Assembly (NCBI GenBank): GCA_011799875.1
Contig: CM022301.1
Location: forward strand, 216,314,526-216,378,525
Length of the DNA stretch: 64,000 nt
Direction of reading: 5' to 3'
From: Thinopyrum elongatum
Lineage: Eukaryota; Streptophyta; Magnoliopsida; Poales; Poaceae
Both the position numbers and the translations under genes were made by a program. Position 1 is the first letter of the stretch. Every line of letters begins with the position of its first letter. Shown piece by piece: positions 25,534-41,028 of the stretch. The notes under the pieces are model-generated. The model had not been told where the DNA came from. It saw nothing but the letters and a program-made list of their open reading frames with translations, and searched no databases.

Positions 25534-27866
25534 CAGGCTATGCATCAGAATAGGAGCAAACATTAACAGTAGCAAAATCTAATGCAAGCAGGAGAAATAG
25601 AATGGGCGATATCTGGATGCTCAAGGGGGGGGGGGGGCTTGCCTGGTTGCTCTGGCAAGAAAGAGGGATCGTCAACGGGCTACTCCTCTGGAGCGTAGTC
25701 GTACCCGGCTGCAACGTCGTCGGTCTCGGTGTCTAACGAGAGAGAAGGAGGGGGAAAGAAACAATAAATACACGGCAAAAATGCAAACAATATGTACGAC
25801 ATGTCTAAATGATATGTCGGGGTGTTCTACTGCCTAACTAAATGAGTTAGTTAATTTAGGAATTTATCCGGATTTATTTAATTAAAGTTGGGCACTATTT
25901 ATTTATCGAAATCGGTCTAAAAGTTCCATGTTCATCTAGCTAGGGGCATCTGAGAGGAATACGGAGGGCGTATTCGGGTTCGTATCGAAGTTCTGAGCAA
26001 CTTTCATATATAAATTATTTTCATCGGAGTTACGGATTATTTTATATGATTTTCTAAATATTTAACTATTTTCTAAAATTAATTATTTATTTAATCCAAC
26101 ATTATCCAAAACAGTGTCTGATGACGTCAGCATGACATCACCATGACATCAGCAGGTCAAACCCGGCTGACCAGGGTCAAACCTGACAGGTGGGTCCAGT
26201 GGGACCCACATGTCATTGAGAGATCTAATTAAACAGGGTTAATTTAATTTAACTAAACTAATTAGCAGGTGGGGCCCAACAGTCAGTGGCTAATTAGTGA
26301 TTTAATTATCTAATTAACTAATTATCTAATTATTGTTTTTATTTTAATTCGTTTATTGGGCGGGACCCACATGTCAGTGAGACAGGGGCGCCCAGTCAGC
26401 AGTTGACCTGGTCAACAGGTCAACTGGGGCCCAGGGGTCAGTGGCACGGGGCAGGGCCCACCATGGCCAGGTCAGCAGTGGCCGGAGGCGCGCCGGAGTT
26501 AGCTCCGGCGAGCCAAAACGCGGCGGCGCGCGTCGGGCTGGGCTCGGATTTCGTCCACAAGGCGTCTCCGGGGGCGTGGCTGGGCTCGTTCGACGCGGCT
26601 CGACGTCGCGCGTCGAATGGTGGCGGTGCGGGGTGCTGGGGAGGCCGGAGTCGAGCGGCACGAGCTCGTCGGCGGCGAGGTTCTCCGGGCGAGGCACGGG
26701 AACGGCAAACAGCGCGCGCCCGAGCGATCTAAAGGGCGAAGTGAGGCCTACGCGGTGCGGTGAGTGCGGCAGTGGCACGCATGGGACCAAAAGGTCACCG
26801 TGGCCACGCCGGCGAGCAAGTGAGGCGGTGGTGGGTTCGGGCCTCGTCGGAGCAGTGACTACGATGGGCTAGCGAGCAAGAGAAGGGCCAGGGGAGGGAG
26901 GAGAGGCTCACAGCGAGGTGTAGCCGAGCAAAGCGTGCGTGAGGACGGCTCGACGGCGACGAAATCGGCGACGATGTGCGGCAGCGATCCGAGGAAGAAT
27001 ACGGCGGCGTGGGGCGATGCAGAGCTCCCAGGGCTCGGGCTTGTGGTCGAGGAGGACGGCCTCGACGCGGCGGAGCTGCTGGACAGGCTACGAAGGTGAG
27101 AGGCGGGCTGTGGCCGCGGCTAGTCGGCGGCCATGGCGGCGGCGGTGTTCGGCTGCGACGGGGGAGCGAGAGAGAGGCGAATGGAGCGGCTAGGGTTCGC
27201 CAGGGGGGTGCGGGGTTGCTCTTATCCTCCAGCGCGAGCGGCGACGCGCTGTCGAGCAGCGAGCGAGGGAGGGCCGGGTGCGAGCGCGCGGCGCGCGCGG
27301 GGTGTTCGACAACGAGGCGAGGAACAGTGCGGGAGGTGGGGGACGGCGCGGAGTGGGCTGAGCTGACACTGTGCACTTGTGGGCCGGGCACAGTGGGCTT
27401 CTTTTTCCTTTTCTATTTTCTCTTTTCTGTTTCTTTTCTTTTCTGTTTTGCAAAATTGTGTGGCCTCAAATAAATTTTGTAAAAAGTGTGACCTAGTTCA
27501 TAAATCACCGTGCATTATATCCTAACACCAAAAACTAGTTTGGGCAAAACATAACTTCATATTTAATTTAGATTAAATAAAAGGCTATTAAATATTGTTT
27601 TCAGCCACTGTTAGAGGATGTTTGAGTTACCTAATTAATTTATTAAATGTTGGTTACAATTTTAGAATGGTCCCTGGAATATTTGCTATTGATTGAACAT
27701 TTTAGTTTCTGTGTTTGAACAACTTTACTTTCCACTTTAATTTAAATTTGAATTTGAGTCAGGAGTTGAAATGCAATATGATGCAAATGATGATTTGGCA
27801 CTGTCAATCATGCTGACATGTCATTATCAAAAGTGATTACTGTGTCTAATGACATGGGGTGTTACA
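25534..27866 (-). mobile_element. Right part of the old outer LTR
   Basis: The sequence continues the LTR broken at 1425 (CAGGCTATGCATCAGAATAGG is shared with the other copies). It passes through the AT-rich segment, a GC-rich block (26380-27390) and the pyrimidine tract, and ends GGGGTGTTACA at 27866. The GC-rich block again differs from those of its relatives. No polypurine tract follows the end at 27866, so this is either a 5' LTR or a solo LTR. Confidence 0.85.
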
Positions 27867-28642
27867 CCAACGGCCCGGCGCGACCCAGTAGCAGGACATC
27901 ACGAGCAAGACCCTCGCGAGGCTAACGACATCAAGGCCTCCTGAGGAGCAGACATCTCTAGGCAGGCACCCCACCTCGCGAGGCGCGCGGTGACGTGAGC
28001 CATGACGACCAGAGCCAGAGGGACACCAGCGGGCGCAGTCCAGTACAGTTTCCTCTTTGTTGCTAAGGAGGCAAGGACGTACGCGGGTTCTCAAGGAATC
28101 CCCCAAAGATTTCCAGTCTAGTGCAACGAGACCAAGACCACGGGCTCGGCAGGACAGAGGTCATCACCGAGGCCACCACTGCGTCACGGCCAAAAACTTT
28201 GCAGGCGAAGATCACCTTTAGTCAGGATAGGATGTACTCATGCCCCCCTTCAAAATTGACCACTGTGGTATCCCTTTCCGCTTAAACCATGAGGGAAGAG
28301 GACCAAGGCCACTATAAAGATAGACTAGTCTCCACAGAGGAGAAGGATAGAGAGAGATCAGATCTATTCACCCCTTGAGCTCTCCCGAGGCAGCTCACAC
28401 TTGTATTAGTTCATACTCATCCTCCTCGCGAGGCAATCCACCACAAAGCAGGACTAGGGTTTTACACCGCAAGGTGACCCGAACCTGGGTAAATCACTGT
28501 GTTCACTTCTTCTTCCCGCTCGCTCGAGCTCGACGGAGCCAAGCCATGAGGCGGTGAGCAGCGAGCCATAGCTATGTAGGATCCTTCATTCACGCCCCAG
28601 AGTTCGAATCTTGTTTGGGTCCGCGGAGCCCCAATTCCGACA
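27867..28642 (+). mobile_element. Remnant of another LTR retrotransposon LTR (tentative)
   Basis: The stretch has CTCGCGAGG repeats, a TATA-like ACTATAAAGATAG at about 28311 and an LTR-like 3' end (GGGTCCGCGGAGCCCCAATTCCGACA). No coding frame is present. The composition and terminal CA resemble grass Ty3/gypsy LTRs, but the left end and family cannot be fixed from this sequence. Confidence 0.45.
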
Positions 28643-28679
28643 GAGTACACCAAAAACATGCAAAACAGCATAAACATTA

Positions 28680-28764
28680 CTCCTTCTGTATCAAAATCAT
28701 ATTAAAATATAATACGTTTTCCGACACTATAGTGCCAAAAAATGTCTTATATTTTGATACCGAG
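28680..28764. mobile_element. Degenerate Stowaway-like MITE
   Basis: A TA is followed by CTCCTTCTGTATCAAAAT, and the matching inverted ATTTTGATAC lies at about 28751-28760. Between them is the short AT-rich core with GACACTATAGTGCC, a pattern common in small grass Stowaway elements. The right terminus is decayed. Confidence 0.6.
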
Positions 28765-30180
28765 CGCAACCGCACCGCACATTATTATGGCAAAGTGACA
28801 ATGCATTAATGGTGCAAGATACTAACATTCGATGAGTTTGGGCTTTTTCGATATTTGAATCGATTGCTCGAAGTAGCGGCTGCAAGCTCGTTCGCCATAC
28901 TTGTTTATTAGGGATTCTCCAGTACCTAGGCATCAAAATTTCGGGACAAAAAAAAATCCGTGGACTGTCCATAGACATGCCTTAGTTGCTCGCAAAAATC
29001 ATGATATGTAACGACGGCCTATCTCCTATGATTGTCTGCCTCAATTTGTTTAATGAATTATTTTTTACATATTCTTTGATTTTCCCATTAAATGGTTCAA
29101 AGATGCATATCACAATGCAAACAATCATTCAAAGATAAATATCATAATTCAAACATTTTTAAAAAATGATATAGTACAAAATTTAATTTATTTGGAGATA
29201 GTCTTCTATTGGCGTACACTACTTTGACTATGTCCTCGACCTCCCTAACATCACCATGGCGATGCTTAAAAGAAGGCCGATAAAAACATTGTCCATCGCT
29301 GCTTTATCCCAGCCAACTGTAGGGTATGAATGGTTCATCCTTATATATTGACCACGTGTTAGGCGTACTTGTTATCGTAGACGTTCATATTTTATGCTTA
29401 ATACATGCTCACATGTTCAGATATCGGACCGACATGACTGAAAAATTATTTTGGGTAAGTCACATTTTTTCAGTTAACATAAGGCCCCGCCTCGCAGCAA
29501 GCAGCCTTTGCACGCTGTCTCCTGGTGTACTTGATTAAAATCCTCATTTTACCACTTTCAAAGGTGCTAAACAAAATCCTCGTAATCAGGCCGAAGCAGC
29601 GCTAACACTCCATGCATCACGTAGATGCATCCAAGCTTTGCATATGTTGGATGATGCTACATGTCTTGGGATATATGAATGCACCCTTTCAGTTTGACTA
29701 GCAATGAATTTTCAAACATGGAAGGCTTATACAAATCTCCATTTTTTTACGTAACGTAAAACAACGAAGGAATAACATTATACTTGAAGCCAGTAACATC
29801 AGCACATGGGAGATGAAAAATGATTTTATTCATATCGGTCAATATGTATTATGAATAGATAAATACATTGGAAAAGACATTTAGTTGGAGTCATTTTCTA
29901 GAGGTGCACTTGGTCCTATACAACCACAAAATAGAAGACCCACCAAATACTTGCGCTTGGCCGGAAAAAATAACAAAAACTGATCAAGTACCTAATAAGA
30001 CACAAGACAAAACAAAAATAAATAAACAAGAATAAAGAGGGACTGGCTAAAAATCAGTCAACTAAAAACCAAATTTGGCCCATCATCCCATCTTGATCCA
30101 ATGGCCCAACCAACTTCTTCCAGCACCCTTCTTATTCCCCTATACATAAACTAAATCAGAATTAAAAATTGAAGTTTTCT
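28765..30180. other. AT-rich intergenic DNA without recognisable content
   Basis: I see no gene, terminal repeat or RNA structure here on either strand. The open frames are short and lack family resemblance. Confidence 0.5.
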
Positions 30181-30182
30181 AA

Positions 30183-31470
30183 GTAAGAACGAATTAGAGG
30201 CAACAGTATTGCCATTAAAGAGAAAAGGAAATAAAAAAACCTTTAAAAACTTGCACACAATAAGCCAATAATAGTGCAATTTTCTCTAATATAATAGCGA
30301 TATTGGTATTATCCTTAAAAAATAAAATAAAAAAATAAATCAAATCTGACAAATTTACAACAATACACAAGAAATTGTGCTTTATTTAAAATATGCAAGA
30401 AGAAGCATTAATAGTGAAAGTTTTTAATAAATAAGTTTTTCTAAAAAGAAATAAATTAGTGGCATTTTATTACCCTTAAAGAAAAAGCAAATAAATAAAA
30501 GTTTAAACAAAATCAAAATAACTAAATTATACAAAGAACAATGTATTAATGGAATTGGTATTAATCTTAAAGAAGAAATAAAATAGAAAAGTAAACAAAT
30601 AAAGTGAACTATTATAAGGAAGAATGAATTAGTGTTAATGGTATTACCCTTGAGAAGAAATAAATAAAAAGAAACTAAAACAAAATCAAAAAAATGAATA
30701 TTTTGTAAGAAGAATAATTAGTGCCGTTGGTATTACCCTTTAAGAAAAAATAAAAGAAATAAACTCAATCAAAATTAAGTTTTTAACAAAAAATGAAATT
30801 GTGGTAATACCAATGAATTAGTAGTTTCTAAGAAGGAATGAATTAGTTGCGTTGTATTACACTTAAATACAAAGAAAATATAAATATTAGATAAAATAAT
30901 GACAAAATTTGCACACAATTTAAATGGAAATTGTGATTTAAAAAAAAGAAAGCAAGAATAAGCATATAACAGTGAAGTTTCGCAAAAAAAAAAGTTTCCT
31001 AAGAAGGTAGTAGTCTAAAACGTCTTATATTAGTTTACAAAGGGACTATTGATTAGTGGCATTGTTATTGCCTTAAAGAGGAAAGAAATAAAATCAAAAT
31101 AATGATTTTTACAAGGAAGAATGAATTAGTGCCTGTGTTTAACCTTAAAGAAGAAAAAATGGAATGAAAATAAAAAAAATGAGGCTTTCGGGCGCTGGTC
31201 CTTAGGGGCACGTGTACAAAGACTTCCCGGATGTAATCGACAAGGTCAAGGCGGCTCCGGTATGGGAGCGGCGAATGCGGCGCGTCGGCGGCTCGTTCTG
31301 ACAGCGGTAGTGCTCGTTCGGTGGTCTCAGAATCTCGATGTAATTTTTATTATGTTTGAGGAGCTATGTACTTTCGGTGAACTTTGATAATAGATCTTGA
31401 TCATTTTCGTAAAAAAATAAAAACTAGTGGCATTGGAATACCCTTTAAGAAGAAAACCCAAATAAAACGC
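30183..31470. repeat. Degenerate AT-rich tandem array with a recurring motif
   Basis: A motif close to GAATTAGTGGCATTGGTATT followed by ACCCTTAAAGAAGAAAT recurs about nine times, for example near 30190, 30457, 30545, 30632, 30715, 30840, 31052, 31125 and 31425. Spacings are irregular (about 75-250 bases). Copies are separated by A-rich filler with AAATAAA runs. The array is interrupted by a GC-richer insert at about 31173-31410. Confidence 0.65.
31173..31410 (+). mobile_element. Retrotransposed 3'-end-like insert inside the AT-rich array (tentative)
   Basis: This block has normal GC content, unlike its surroundings. It ends CTCGATGTAATTTTTATTATG...TGATAATAGATCTTGATC and then an A-rich tail, with A-rich sequence on both flanks. 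This looks like the 3' end of a transcript copied in by a LINE-type process. No product can be named. Confidence 0.35.
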
Positions 31471-31843
31471 TTGCACACAACTTTGCACTGAAATTGCATT
31501 TTTTTAAATATGCAATGAATATACATGGGCTCAAGATTCAAGATAGTACTTCCGCTTTCTTTTGGGAGGATCGCTAGCTACATGGGCTCAAGATTCAAGA
31601 TGTGGCACCACACATATATGATCGCATCAGGTCTCGTCTCAAGCCGACAAGGACGGTGCTGATGCCTTGAGCGGGGCTTGGCCTACTAACGTTGGGCCAA
31701 ATCTATCAACAATTGAGATTGATGAGTACCTGGTGTTCTGGGACTTGGTGTCCGGGATTGATCTCATGGAGAACACGGCTGATACAGTTCGGTGGGCATG
31801 AGAACAAAATGGAGCCTAGTCTTCTAGATCTGCCTACACGGGC

Positions 31844-31933
31844 CATTTCGTGACTCGTCAGGTTGATCCTGCAGCAACGGTGATTTGCCATTTCGTGACT
31901 CGTCAGGCTGATCCTGCAACAATGGTGATTTGG
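31844..31933. repeat. 45-bp direct tandem duplication
   Basis: The block CATTTCGTGACTCGTCAGG...CAACGGTGATTTG occurs twice in direct succession with a few differences. It lies in DNA without a recognisable gene. Confidence 0.7.
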
Positions 31934-32162
31934 GATTCTAGAGCCACTTATTTGTTTAGTTTGCCCTCAAAGACCGTTGCTGGACCTCCAATAGATTGGC
32001 CAGGAACGGCCTACCTCACCAGAGCATTTGCCCGCTGTGCAACCAGCTGCCAAAAACCATTGATCGCCTGCTTCGCATGTGTCTTCGCACCTGCTTCGTA
32101 TGTGTATTCGCCTGTCAGGTTTGGCAAACAACTCTATCATCCTAGGGGAAGGAGGAATGGAG

Positions 32163-32445
32163 CCCGACGATCACCGGTGAGCTACTGTCCTGGTCAATCT
32201 TGCTCACACCTCCCAGCAATTAGAGAAAGGATCTTCAACCCCCACCCCCCCCCCCCCCCCCCCGCCCGACGATCACCGGTAGCTACTGTCCTGGTCACCC
32301 TGCTCACACCCCGTCAATTAGAGAAAGGATCTTCACACCCTAACCCCCCCCCCCGCACGATCACGGTGAGCTAACGGTCCTGGTCAATCTTGCTCACACC
32401 TCCCAGCAATTAGAGAAGGATCTTCACACCCTAACCCCCCCCCCC

Positions 32446-32487
<42 letters not shown>
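32163..32487. repeat. Three tandem copies of a ~90-bp unit separated by poly-C tracts
   Basis: Units starting near 32163, 32265 and 32355 share CACGGTGAGCTAC/CTGTCCTGGTC and AATTAGAGAAAGGATCTTC. Each ends in a C-run. The longest uninterrupted run is about 41 C at 32447-32487. The opposite strand is therefore poly-G. The long glycine-rich frame this creates is not a gene. Confidence 0.8.
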
Positions 32488-36122
<3,635 letters not shown>

Positions 36123-36489
36123 TCAAGTCTTAAGGAACTGTGCAACTGAAGAATGCTTATTTGCAGCTTCAGTTGATAACTAGAGCTTTTGCACACAAAT
36201 TAGCTTCAGATTATAGTACTATTAAATATTGATCTCCCCTGCCTGCCTCTTCCTTAACCCTAGCTCCTTACCCTTGCCGGTTTTCCGAGTATTTATTCGG
36301 TTTTCTGGTTGCCGGCTAGCTATTGTAGCTGGTTTGTACAGTTTTTACTCCGCCTTAGCTTGGACAGAGATTGGCCATGCATGTCACCATATGTATAATT
36401 ATTCAATCCAATCATAGATATTTTCTAACAAATTATATCAACGTATACATTTTTTGTGATCGATGATTCATTACAACCGATTGCAATGT
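36123..36489 (+). other. 3' flank of the transporter gene
   Basis: AT-rich sequence likely holding the 3' untranslated region. An ATTAAA-like polyadenylation signal is at about 36220 (CTATTAAATATTG). No repeat or gene is recognised. Confidence 0.4.
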
Positions 36490-36774
36490 GCAACTAGTGG
36501 TTAAAGTCAGGGTTTGTCCTGGTATGTTGGGGGCGCTGGGGCAAGAGGACAATGAGGCCGTTATCTGCACATGAAAATTTTCAAGTTTGGATGGCGATCC
36601 AATAATAGGCTAAGTGTTTAGTCATCTTATCTTATTTTTGCCGGTTGTGGCACCTTTTATCTTTATTGCTTTTCTGCTCCTCATGCGAGCTTGTACTGAA
36701 CTACAAACCTTGTTGGGTGTCTACTTAATAATATGGCTGCATGCATCGGTAATCCTCCTTTTCCAAAAAAAAAA
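36490..36774 (+). mobile_element. LINE-like 3' end with poly-A tail (fragment)
   Basis: The segment ends TTAATAATATGGCTGCATGCATCGGTAATCC...TTTTCC followed by ten A. This type of 3' end is familiar from grass non-LTR retrotransposons. No reverse transcriptase is present, so it would be a 5'-truncated copy. Confidence 0.5.
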
Positions 36775-37480
36775 TTGATTCCAAACTAAGAGACTTCCAA
36801 ATTTAAATTATACATAATAGACTAGTTTACTCTGCCTAGGCTTGTATGACTGTGCCCTTTGCCAGCGTGATTTCTGGGTATCACAATCATGCAGAGGTTG
36901 TATGTGTGCTCATTGTGTTTATATTCCCTTGATGCTCCATTTCGAGTCAATAAAATCCACCATTTATCGACAAAAAATAGAACAATTTACTCGTTGGTTG
37001 GTCGGCTGCAGTGCTATAGCTTTGCTTCATATCATGACATGGTATGGTGGGAGCGCTGGAGCGACGTAAAGAGAAATCAGTGGCCGGCCGATGGGGGAGA
37101 TTCCTATTTACATTGCAAAATAAATATGAGCTTGATGGGAATCCATGGAATCAATATTTTTGCAAAAAGAAGCGCGAGAGAAACAAGCCAATATAGGAGA
37201 AACTAAAAGATATTTTGGCTCAAAACTCAAAAGTATCCCTTAGTTTAAACAAACGGACTTAGTCGACTAAGAAATAGTTATGTCTCAGTTGAACCTATAG
37301 TTGTCTTTCCCTTGGGGCGAGACATCCTGCATTGTGTGATGGATATATGAGTTTGGGGTGGGCATTTTCCATATTGTCGGTGCATGAAACCAGCGGTAGT
37401 TCCGGTTGGGTGGTGCACGTGATTGAAATTCTAGAAGGGAGATCATACGAAGCTTTTCCCATGTTGGGACCCTCATGGCT
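36775..37480. other. Intergenic DNA, nothing recognised
   Basis: There is no frame with family resemblance and no clear terminal repeats. A short run near 37040-37210 has mixed composition but shows no motif I can name. Confidence 0.4.
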
Positions 37481-37960
37481 GAGGTAATACCCTACTCCTG
37501 CTTGGATTTTATTGATGTATGAGCGCCTCGTATGAGAGGGGTTACAATAGAGAGTAGTAAGCTTTATCGAGACTAGGGTTTTTAGATTAGATGCCTCTAT
37601 GCTAGCCCCAGCCTTGCCTTATACAGGAGGACGAGACCTAGGGTTTATAGGAGTCCTAGTACGGGTCGGCCAACCTAAGAGTCCGATTGGACTTGCGGGG
37701 TAAAATCTTGATCGCCGAGTTGATGATTCTTCTCGAAGGAGGGTTATCTGCATGATGAGGGGCTTGGACCACACCACGACCTGGAGAGGCCCGAGTCTGA
37801 CCTAATGGGCCGACTTCCCTTCGAGCGACATACCCCCGGTACCTTGTACCGTCAGTAGCCCCCAATCTTGTGAGGAGTTTAGTCGTGTCCGGGCTAAAGT
37901 CACACTTGTGCGCCGTCTTGTACTGGTTGGCGAAATATTTATAGGCTCCCACGTATTCCT
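37481..37960 (-). mobile_element. LTR-retrotransposon-derived fragment
   Basis: On the minus strand it reads GATTGGGGGCTACTGACGGT, then ACAAGGTACCGGGGGTATG, and later AAACCCTAGGTCTCGTCC and GAGTAGGGTATTACCTCAGC. Such blocks are typical of untranslated parts of grass LTR retrotransposons. It has no coding capacity and no complete ends. Confidence 0.4.
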
Positions 37961-38689
37961 AAAAGGCAAAAAAATGATCTTGCATTGACTCGGAGGAGGT
38001 CAGAGATGGCATGATCGCGGCTTCAAAGCCCGAGGGAGGAAATCAGAAGTTGCCATGCAAGGTGCACAAGAAATCTAACCTCCCTATCTCCTTTGTTGTT
38101 GGACATGAGTGGCTTCACGGAGAATCGGCTTCTTTGGAATGTGAAGCATCGGGAATCTTTGATTACCTCATGGAGGACCTCAGGCTTGATTGTAGTCAGT
38201 CCCGGTCTGGCTCGATTCTCGTGCGAAGATACAACGTACCCACCAAGTTTAGGTCTGGATAGGTCAAGCACGCGGTGCGAGGCAGTGGGGGGCCCAGGTA
38301 GTGTCCCATCACTGTTGTCATTAATGCAAGGAAACTGAGCGGACTAACGCTTTGATTCCCGTTTGCCATCACTTCCTTGGTTTCGCGCCCTCTGTGTGTG
38401 CAGTGGACGATTTTGGCAGGAGATCGTGTCCATGCTTCATGGAGAATGAAGCACCATTTGATTGCCTCCCAGCACTATGAAAGGGGAAGGATCCACCCAT
38501 TCCAAAGATTCACTCCTTCGTCTTCTTCCTCACACACTCACTCCATCCGCCATTGACAGAGAGCTTTGTATGCCTAGTTCTTTCTTTTCTCTCCCGAAAA
38601 ATACATCACTGCAAAGCCAAGCTGGTGCAATGGTTCACGGCGATGCAAGTCGGGTACATGGTGGAAGCAGTTGAGTTGGAGTAGCCTGC

Positions 38690-39010
38690 GAGAGTGGTGG
38701 TGTCACCAACAAAGCCAAGAAGAAGCTCGTCGCTAATGAGATCAAGGTCAAGTGGTCAATCTCCTCCACGATGGGCAATCGCCTAGAGAATCTTATCACA
38801 TTGGGCTTCCTGCTGCCATGGAATGTTCTATTGTGGTCGCCGGTGAAAGCAGAGAGACCATGCCGGCACCGAACAACTAGGAGCGCTTCGTCCGGACGAC
38901 CTTCATCTGCAGGGGCCTCTCATCGCCCCTACACGACTTCGTGCGCGGGCTTCTCGCTTGTACGACTGTCAACTCCACCGCATCAGACGAATCGGGTTAT
39001 TAGTCCATTT
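38690..39010 (+). pseudogene. Broken gag-like 'putative gypsy type transposon' domain
   Basis: The frame reads KVKWSISSTMGNRLENLITL and then GFLLPWNVLLW. A frameshift near 38833 leads to GESRETMPAPNN, a stop, and then RFVRTTFICRGLSSPLHDFV. The order (Trp, a 'LxxLxxxGxLLP' block, 'W..P..E..P.P..', then 'RGL..P.H.FxRGLL') matches the plant domain known as putative gypsy type transposon (PF04195), the same family as the open frame at 63314. The assignment rests on by-eye motif order. One frameshift and at least one stop make it a relic. Confidence 0.5.
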
Positions 39011-39880
39011 TGCATCACTTTTATCCTTTGTTTTTCATAACAGTAGTACGAATTTTGGAATATTATCGTGCTTGCGCTCCCTTTTTGCTGATTCCACCAT
39101 GTTCCCAGAAGAGAATGATATTTTGAGCATTGATTGGAAAACACCCAATCGTGGGTGAAAATCATGCTAATTGACTTCATAATGACCTTCCATACGAAGA
39201 GAAGATCACGTGGGTCGAACCAGTTGTGCAGTACTTTCCAAAGAAGAAGACGGTGGGCCGTATGAGCATAGATGCTTGTACGACTACTTGTACCATATGG
39301 TGTCACCTCTCCTAGGTCAACTACTTCAACCCCGTGCGATTGGATTTCACAGACGACGAATAGAGAGACTAGAAACACCATCCAGAACCAGAAGTCCTTA
39401 CCTTCGGAAGGATCTGGGAGGAAGCGTCTAAAGGGCACCAACGCGCCATCACCTCGATCAAGGAGACTCCCGCATTGACCGTCATCTTATTGTTCACCCA
39501 CATCCTAGACATCAACCCCTTCATCCATTACTTTGTAATACCAAACACTAGTGTGGATTCATATATTTATTGCATTAATCACTCATCCGTGATTGCCATG
39601 AACACCTTTATGATGCATGTTGTCGCTATGTCTGATTAAACCCCCTAGTTCTTGTGGATATGGAGGAACCCTAGTATGTTTATGATATAAATGCCCATAA
39701 GATACAATATTATATTTATATATTGGTATGAAGGGAAACAGTGGTATTGCGGTGACAAAAACTACCTCTCTCTTCACGGAACTCGGATAGGGGAGTAAGG
39801 GATACCCCTTAGCTGCTCCATGGGGAGACTCTTAATCATTGTTGCCTCTATCTAGTAGGGAAGGAAAAGTGGTGGCGCAT
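39011..39880. other. Retrotransposon debris, unclassified
   Basis: This follows the broken gag-like domain and may be its degraded continuation. No motif can be named. The last 300 bases are AT-rich and precede the copia LTR. Confidence 0.35.
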
Positions 39881-41028
39881 TGTTGGAAATATACCCTAGA
39901 GGCAATAATGAATTGTTATTATTATTCCTATTTTCATGTTCATAATTAAGTTTTATATTTGTATGTTGTAATTGAAATGGTTCCTAAATATGATATTCGG
40001 AGGAAAACTCAGTTGCATGTGTGAAAACATAAACAAGACACCTAGTCCCGCCTCTAAGAGTAGCTCATGTACTGTTGACGATCCTGTTTTCCTAATCATG
40101 GGGATTGTAAATGTGACAAGGATGCCAACAATAATGACAGTACATTGTTGGCTTAACAATGGTGTTTCACAGATCCAACTTATGAAATATTGCGAGATCC
40201 AATCGTCAATATTGTTGTCGGTAATTTCATGTGTTAACGTTTACTCGCATCCTTAGACCATGAGAGTAATGTAGACCTTCATACTAGATGCTTACTTTGG
40301 GGCTGCCAAACATTTTCCATGACTGGGAGATCATAAAGGTAGCTTATGGGTACACCGAAAAGTATGTCAAGGTTCTCGATGATTCAAAAGTGAGATTTGC
40401 TCCTCCGATGATGGAGAGATACTATCCAGGACCACACAGTATTAGGGTATCCACCGCCGTCTGGATAGACACAAGTGTGATCTTTGTCACTGGGATACCA
40501 AATTATGGAAACGAGAAAATAGAATAAAACCGGTAACAAGGATAACTTGGTATTGTGATCAAATAGTTGCTTCGTAAGGACACCGATAGAAGTCTTGCTT
40601 CAGGCTTTGTAGAAGTATCATGAAGCAGATGGAATTGTATGCGGTAACATAAAGGTTCTCTCAATAAAGATCTTCGTGAATATGTGGAAATTATTAAGGT
40701 TGACCAGATCTCGCTATTAATTGTTGACCGAAAGGTGTACCAGGTCATGTCCACATGTTTTCGAACATGTAGGGTCACATGCTTAACGACTAGTGGTTTG
40801 TAGAAGGCCTAGGAGATAAAGGAGAATGAGAGAATGGACATCTGAAGTGTTCCCGATATTCTTGGAAGTCTCCCTGTGATGTCGGGAGTGTTCCGAAAGT
40901 GGCCGGGAAGGTCCCGGGGAGTCTTGGAAGGCCCTAGAAGGTTCTAGAAGGCTCTAAAAGGTTTAAAAACCTTCTGGAATATTCTAGAGGGTACTAATGG
41001 GTTGTTTCCCCTTGGCTGGGTCAAGGGG
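39881..41028 (+). mobile_element. Diverged copia LTR, BARE/Angela-like (3' end cut off)
   Basis: It begins TGTTGGAAATATACCCTAGA followed by GGCAATAATGA, the hallmark start of the BARE/WIS/Angela copia LTRs of Triticeae. It also keeps 'GACCATGAGA', 'CCGATAGAAG' and 'GAGAGATA' type blocks in the expected order. Similarity is loose, so the copy is old. It stops where a CACTA terminus begins. Confidence 0.75.
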
